From Gehongia tenuis (lineage in GTDB: Bacteria; Bacillota; Clostridia; Christensenellales; NSJ-53), in NCBI RefSeq assembly GCF_014384795.1, contig NZ_JACRSR010000003.1:124001-188000 (forward strand): a stretch of DNA of 64,000 nt. The letters run 5' to 3'. The notes below the pieces were generated by a model. The model did no database searches. It saw only the letters and a program-made list of their open reading frames with translations, and had not been told where the DNA came from. Shown piece after piece: positions 59,818 to 64,000 of this stretch. The stretch's first letter is position 1; each line of letters begins with the position of its first letter. The translations under genes and the position numbers were made by a program.

Positions 59818-61355
59818 CGCTTGCACTCCCTTTCAATATCAAATACCCTGTCCGCCCAGGATCTGTAAAAGGCCGGTTCGTGAGAGACCAGAATGACGCT
59901 GCCTGGAAAAGCCGTCAAAGCCTCCTGCAGAGCCTGCTTGGACTCCACATCCAAATGATTGGTGGGTTCGTCTAGGATGAGAAAGTTGTGGGGCCTGGCA
60001 GTGATGAGGCTGAGCTTCACCTTGGACTGCTCGCCGCCGCTCAGGGTGCCCACGGCCTGAATGCTGTGATCCCGCTTCACGCCGCAAAGAGCCAGATGCT
60101 TCCGGGCCTCCTTAATGGTAAAACCAAACTGTCCCATGACAATCTCCATGGGCGTGAGGCCGGGCTCTTCCCAAAGAAGATCCTGTGCACCGTAGCCCAC
60201 CACAACACGCTCACCAAAGCGATAGCTGCCCGACAGTGCAGGAATTTCGCCCATCAGGGTTTTCAGCAGTGTGGATTTACCGATGCCGTTGAATCCTGTG
60301 ATCACCAGCTTCTCACCGCATCCGACCGTGAAACCGAGTGCGGGCAGGAGGGGATAGTCATAGCCAACAACAAGGCGCTGCACCTCAAGAGTGTGAGCGG
60401 CACAAAGGGGCAGATGGGGAAAGATGAAGGTGGGCCGGGCGGCGGTGAAGCTGGGAGGCGGCATGCGCTCCATACGCTCCAGCTGTTTTCGCCGGCCTTT
60501 GGCCATCTTGCTGTTCACGCCGGCGATATTCTTTTGGATATAAGCCTCGGTTTGCTCGATCTTCCGTTGCTGCGCCGTGTATTGGCGAATGTAATCCTCC
60601 CGGAAGTGCTGCTTTTGTACCACGAAGTCCGAGAAGCGGCCATGATATTTGCGCATAGTTTCTCCTTCGATATCGCAGATGCAGGTGGTGACCCGGTCCA
60701 GAAATCCATGGTCATGGGAGACCACTACAAAGGCGTTGGGGAAGGCGGCGAGATAATCGGAGAGCCAATCCACATGTTCGCTGTCCAAGAAATTGGTCGG
60801 CTCATCCAGCAGCAGGACATCGGGGGTCTCCAGCAGAAGCTTGGCCAGAACGGCCTTGGCCCGCTGCCCGCCGCTCATCTCCCGAAGAGGCTTCTCACCG
60901 CCTAAAGCGGTAAGGCCAAGCCCCGTCATCACACGGGCAATTTTTACATCCAACTCATAGAAGTCCGCGTTTTCCAGCTGAATCTGGCTCCGGGCGGCAC
61001 GATCCAAAAGCCGTTCCTCTCCGGTGGAGGCATAGGCCTCGTACAAATGATGCATCTCCCTTTCCAGGGAATAGAGAAGATCAAAAGCGCTCTTTAAATA
61101 ATCGAGCAGCGTAATTTTGCCATTGATTTGGGCATGCTGATCCAAATAGCCAATGCGAACGCCGGACTGCCAGCGCACGTCGCCCACATCGGGTACGACC
61201 TCCCCGGTCAATATGCCGATCAATGTGCTTTTTCCAACACCGTTTTGGCCGACAACGCCAAGATGTTCCCCTTTATAGAGTTCCAAAGAGGCGTTCTTAT
61301 AAAGTGTTTTATCGCCATACATGTGGCAAAGATCCTTTATTTCCAATAGACTCAT
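59814..61355 (-). CDS. ABC-F type ribosomal protection protein
   Basis: 513 residues: two ABC domains without membrane helices. First Walker A GQNGVGKST (34-42) with signature MSGGQRAK; second Walker A GFNGIGKST with signature LSGGEQSK; both Walker B parts end in LLLDEPTN or LILDEPTN. The linker between them (FREDYIRQYTAQQRKIEQTEAYIQKN) is the P-site tRNA-interaction motif region that removes antibiotics from the ribosome. An upstream leader with a short ORF and two terminator hairpins (61374-61609) suggests antibiotic-induced attenuation. Confidence 0.9.
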   Translation of the reverse strand: MSLLEIKDLCHMYGDKTLYKNASLELYKGEHLGVVGQNGVGKSTLIGILTGEVVPDVGDVRWQSGVRIGYLDQHAQINGKITLLDYLKSAFDLLYSLEREMHHLYEAYASTGEERLLDRAARSQIQLENADFYELDVKIARVMTGLGLTALGGEKPLREMSGGQRAKAVLAKLLLETPDVLLLDEPTNFLDSEHVDWLSDYLAAFPNAFVVVSHDHGFLDRVTTCICDIEGETMRKYHGRFSDFVVQKQHFREDYIRQYTAQQRKIEQTEAYIQKNIAGVNSKMAKGRRKQLERMERMPPPSFTAARPTFIFPHLPLCAAHTLEVQRLVVGYDYPLLPALGFTVGCGEKLVITGFNGIGKSTLLKTLMGEIPALSGSYRFGERVVVGYGAQDLLWEEPGLTPMEIVMGQFGFTIKEARKHLALCGVKRDHSIQAVGTLSGGEQSKVKLSLITARPHNFLILDEPTNHLDVESKQALQEALTAFPGSVILVSHEPAFYRSWADRVFDIERECKR

Positions 61356-61373
61356 GATGTTTCCTCATTTCTA

Positions 61374-61455
61374 TAAAAAAACGGAAGGCATAAAGCCCTC
61401 CGCAACAATCCTCTTAAAGGACATAACAAAAGGCTGGAGCGTAGCTCGCAGCCTT
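61374..61455 (-). terminator. Attenuator hairpins in the ABC-F leader
   Basis: Minus strand: first hairpin AAGGCTGCGAGC/GCTCCAGCCTT (61430-61455) followed by TTTTGTT, second hairpin CGGAGGGC-5 nt-GCCTTCCG (61374-61403 region) followed by seven T, ending about 20 bases before the ABC-F start codon. The second is a typical intrinsic terminator in a 5' leader. Confidence 0.75.
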
Positions 61456-61543
61456 ATTGCACATTTTCGGAAATAGACAAACAAACGCATAACCGCTATG
61501 CTTAACGCCTGCCTATGACCGATGAAAGGAAGCTTGCGCTTCA

Positions 61544-61609
61544 TTAGGCTCCGAACAACGTCTCATCGTTATCCATTTGCTCGGAGCGAATTCTTCTAGC
61601 CAATCTCAT
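61544..61609 (-). CDS. Leader peptide of the ABC-F gene
   Basis: 21 codons (MRLARRIRSE ... LFGA, stop TAA) with AAGGAG seven bases before the ATG, 189 bases upstream of the ABC-F gene. Leaders of ABC-F and erm genes carry such peptides whose stalled translation refolds the RNA. The Arg-rich start is noteworthy. Confidence 0.6.
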   Translation of the reverse strand: MRLARRIRSEQMDNDETLFGA

Positions 61610-61659
61610 GATCCATTCTCCTTATTCCAAACGCACTTTAACAGAAATAAGGGGTTCTG

Positions 61660-62259
61660 TCAATCACCCTTACGAATGAAGTTTAGTTTTAAGGAGCCCG
61701 ATAGTTCGAGTTCATCACCGTAACCGAAGTATGCGTTCTTATTGGTTTGGATTCCAATACTCCTGGTTGAAAAAATCTCATTGAGATCGTCGGAGAAGAA
61801 ATTGCCGCTCCCTGAAATCAGCTCAATATCATAGGTGCCGCTGGGGAAATCCTGATCGACATGATAGGTTCCCGCAGTTAAAGTGATAGGCTTTTGCTTT
61901 TCTTCATCCACCTGACCCGTTAGCCTATCCAATTCCGCCTGCCTGTCAGTGATTTGAGTATTGATGGAGTCCAGCTCGGTTTGTTGAGTCTTAAGCTCGG
62001 CGGAAAGACCGTCTTTTTCCTTTTCCAAACCGTCGATCTCTCCCTGCAATTTGTTTGCTTTATCAATGGTTTTTTGCTTTTCCTTGACTTCCTTCCCTTT
62101 TTCATCCAGTTCTTTGTTGGCAGAATCCAACTGCTCACGTGTATTTTGATATTCCTCGTCCTGCTCAGTTTTTAATTGTACAAATTGCTGTACAATCGTT
62201 TCATCCAAAAGAGCCTGCCTACCAAAAGCATTGCCAACAAAAAAAGAACCCCACTGCAA
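61660..62259 (-). CDS. Coiled-coil protein with damaged N-terminal membrane segment
   Basis: 199 codons: a long coiled coil (about 30-120, QDEEYQNTREQLDSANKELD) and a C-terminal beta domain (ITLTAGTYHVDQDFPSGTYD, then GSGNFFSDD) similar to DUF-type lipoprotein heads. The N-terminus as listed starts with TTG; just upstream another frame encodes YLGIIAIIFAVGFF, joined to VGNAFG if one base of the T7 run near 62238 is removed. So the membrane helix has probably been lost through a frameshift. No function assigned. Confidence 0.55.
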   Translation of the reverse strand: MQWGSFFVGNAFGRQALLDETIVQQFVQLKTEQDEEYQNTREQLDSANKELDEKGKEVKEKQKTIDKANKLQGEIDGLEKEKDGLSAELKTQQTELDSINTQITDRQAELDRLTGQVDEEKQKPITLTAGTYHVDQDFPSGTYDIELISGSGNFFSDDLNEIFSTRSIGIQTNKNAYFGYGDELELSGSLKLNFIRKGD

Positions 62260-62351
62260 AAATGATTGCGATAATTCCTAAATATGGAATATATACCAAT
62301 TATCTACTGCTTTCATGAATGGTGCGAGATCCTCTATTAAAGACACAACAA

Positions 62352-62377
62352 AAGGCTGGAGCGCAGCTCGCAGCCTT
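62352..62377 (-). repeat. Second copy of the ABC-F leader hairpin
   Basis: AAGGCTGGAGCGCAGCTCGC... differs from 61430-61455 at one position, and flanking bases (acaaca upstream, ttattg downstream, plus GACGTTGTTCGG further 5') are also shared. A duplicated, decayed leader upstream of the coiled-coil gene. Confidence 0.6.
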
Positions 62378-62473
62378 TATTGTACATTGCCGCCATGCAT
62401 CATGGCCTATACGGATGATAGAAAACTTAGTCCGGTTAAGTCCCGAACAACGTCCCCAAAAGACGACGTTCGC

Positions 62474-64000
62474 TTAAGTCTGATTGTTGGGGGCCATAAC
62501 GTTTTGCAGTGTTCTGTAGAATTCATCAATTTCAATGGGCTTTGCCACATGGGCATTCATGCCGGCCTCCAAAGCCGCCGCCACATCCTCCAAAAAGGCA
62601 TTCGCCGTCATAGCGATAATGGGGATGGTGGAGGCGTTGGGACAGGCGAAACTGCGGATGGCCTTGGTCGCCTGATAGCCGTCCATCTCCGGCATTTAAA
62701 TATCCATCAGGATGGCGTCACAGGTTCTGCCCTTGGGTCCAACAAACCAGTTCACCGCCTCTTTGCCATTGCATGCACTGCTGACTTTGGCTCCCACCAT
62801 TTTCAGAATCTCAACAGCAATCTCCAGGTTCAGATCATTATCTTCCGCAACGAGGATGTGCTTGCCCGCAAGGATGACCGATTCTTCCAAATTTTTAGGC
62901 TTGGGAAGGGGACCTCCCATTTCGGTGGCAGTGAGCAGGGTGTTGTAGAGCGTGGATGCAAACAGCGGTTTGGAGAGGAAAAGGTTGGCACCCGCCGCCT
63001 TGGCTGCCCTCTCAATCCCGCTAAAATCGTAGGCTGTGATGATAATAATTAGGGGATCCTGACCGATGATGCTTCGGATTTGGCGAGTGGTCTCAATACC
63101 GTCCATACCGGGCATCTGCCAGTCAATAAGACAGATATCATAGCTCTCGCCCATAGCGTAGGCACAGCGGAGCGCGTCCACGGCCTCATGGCCGCTGAGC
63201 ACCCATTTTGCTTTTACACCAAACTTTTCAAGAAGCAGCGCGGCATAGGCGCATTCATCCGGATCATCGTCGCTCACCAGCACACGGAGCGTTCCCATGG
63301 CCGGATACTGCGAGGGCTTGTGGCACTTCGACAGCTCAAAAGGCAGTTCCACCATGAAAGTCGTGCCCTCGCCTGGACAGCTTGTTATGGAGATGGCGCC
63401 GTCCAGGAGGGTGACGAGATTTTTCGTGATGGGCATCCCAAGTCCGGTTCCGCCAGCACCATTTTCCTGCTCAAAAGCTTGAAACAAGCCGTGTTCCACA
63501 AATTCTTTGCTCATTCCTCGGCCGGTATCACTGACCGTGAAGCGCAGTCTCACGCTTCTGCCTTGCTGGACAAGCCGCCTGACCTCCAAGCGGACATGCC
63601 CATGTTCGGGGGTAAACTTAACCGCATTGGACAGGAGATTGATCAGGACTTGGTTAATTCGCGTGGCGTCGCCTATCAGCTCTTCCTCCGCCATGTCCTG
63701 AACGGATACCTTGAAATCCACACCCTGAGCGGCAGCTTGTGGGTAGATGATCGTGGTGACGGAGTCCAGAATCTGTTTTAGAAAGAAAGGATTTCGGTTT
63801 ACCGTCAGTTTGCCATCTTCAATCTTGGACATATCCAAAATGTCATTGATCAAAGAAAAGCAGATGCTTGGATGAAAAACTGGTTTTTCCTAAACAGTCC
63901 TCGATACGGTCGCGGTCGTCCAGATGGGCGGCGGCGATGGTGGTCATGCCAATGATGGCGTTCATGGGGGTGCGGATCTCATGGGACATTCGGGACAAAA
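62474..64000 (-). pseudogene. Hybrid sensor histidine kinase, broken; 5' end outside window
   Basis: Minus-strand order: H-box SHEIRTPMNAIIG (63950-63990), HATPase domain (RINQVLINLLSNAVKFTPEH, DTGRGM, GTGLGMPI), receiver-like domain 1 (SDDDPDECAY, LIDWQMPGMDG), and receiver 2 (AEDNDLNLEI, ILMDI, MPEMDGYQATKAIR). Lesion 1: an extra base in an A4 run at 63856-63859 shifts the frame between the H-box and the ATPase part. Lesion 2: TAA at 62696-62698 replaces the Gln of the usual MDIQMPEMDG in receiver 2. Likely non-functional, or two assembly errors. Confidence 0.8.

Overview
The window looks like a chromosomal segment of an anaerobic Gram-positive bacterium of the class Clostridia (Bacillota). 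The base composition is moderately high in G+C, Shine-Dalgarno sequences are strong (AAGGAGG type) and several genes start with TTG or GTG. There is no outer-membrane gene. The regulators (PadR, GntR, MarR, XRE-cupin), the ABC-F and MATE pumps and the HAAS/DUF4097 operon fit this group. I cannot name a genus.

Left part (1-24972), mostly core and accessory metabolism. It starts with the 5' end of an exported protein gene. A polyamine importer operon follows (XRE-cupin regulator, then potA-potB-potC-potD, leftward), then a PadR/HAAS/DUF4097 operon, a cytidine deaminase, a DUF4190 protein, class II fructose-bisphosphate aldolase, a GtrB-like glycosyltransferase, an M29 aminopeptidase and GAPDH. 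Next come a membrane diguanylate cyclase with a TetR regulator, an HU protein, a MacB-like ABC exporter with an exported CARDB-like subunit, an M20 peptidase and a MATE pump. A frameshifted DUF6125-type gene, a CcdA-thioredoxin fusion, a DUF2809 protein and a GntR-type regulator split by a frameshift close this part.

Middle (24973-34659). A lone tyrosine recombinase gene lies between two perfect 22-bp inverted repeats. Just outside the right repeat is an EAL-domain (c-di-GMP phosphodiesterase-like) gene and a four-repeat helicase-associated-domain protein. MarR-FtsH, a K+(Na+)/H+ antiporter, an acetyltransferase and a ferredoxin-like aldo/keto reductase follow.

34737-57912 is a phage-derived island and the most unusual part. 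It carries a complete long, non-contractile (siphovirus-like) tail set on the minus strand: tail completion, tail tube, chaperone, a tape-measure gene of about 1900 codons, baseplate and fibre proteins, XhlA-like protein, endolysin and holin. I find no terminase, portal, protease or capsid gene. Upstream of the tail operon sits a large protein with the DFDGD active-site motif of two-barrel RNA polymerases (the YonO/RdRP superfamily). It is translationally coupled to a small winged-helix protein and preceded by a Cys-rich micro-protein. Control elements are an XRE repressor with three operators, a sigma-70 promoter overlapped by a textbook LexA (SOS) box that points antisense into the repressor gene, and a catalytically degenerate tyrosine-recombinase-like protein of the kind known as MrpR in SPbeta. 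The simplest reading is an SOS-inducible phage tail-like bacteriocin (tailocin) or headless prophage with its own RNA polymerase. The tape-measure gene is interrupted by what reads as a group I intron (about 0.9 kb) with a small zinc-ribbon gene on the opposite strand inside it.

Right end (57933-64000): a PucR-type regulator, an MFS plus ABC-F drug-resistance operon behind a leader-peptide/attenuator region, a coiled-coil protein with a damaged N-terminus, and a decayed hybrid histidine kinase (one frameshift, one in-frame stop) running off the window.
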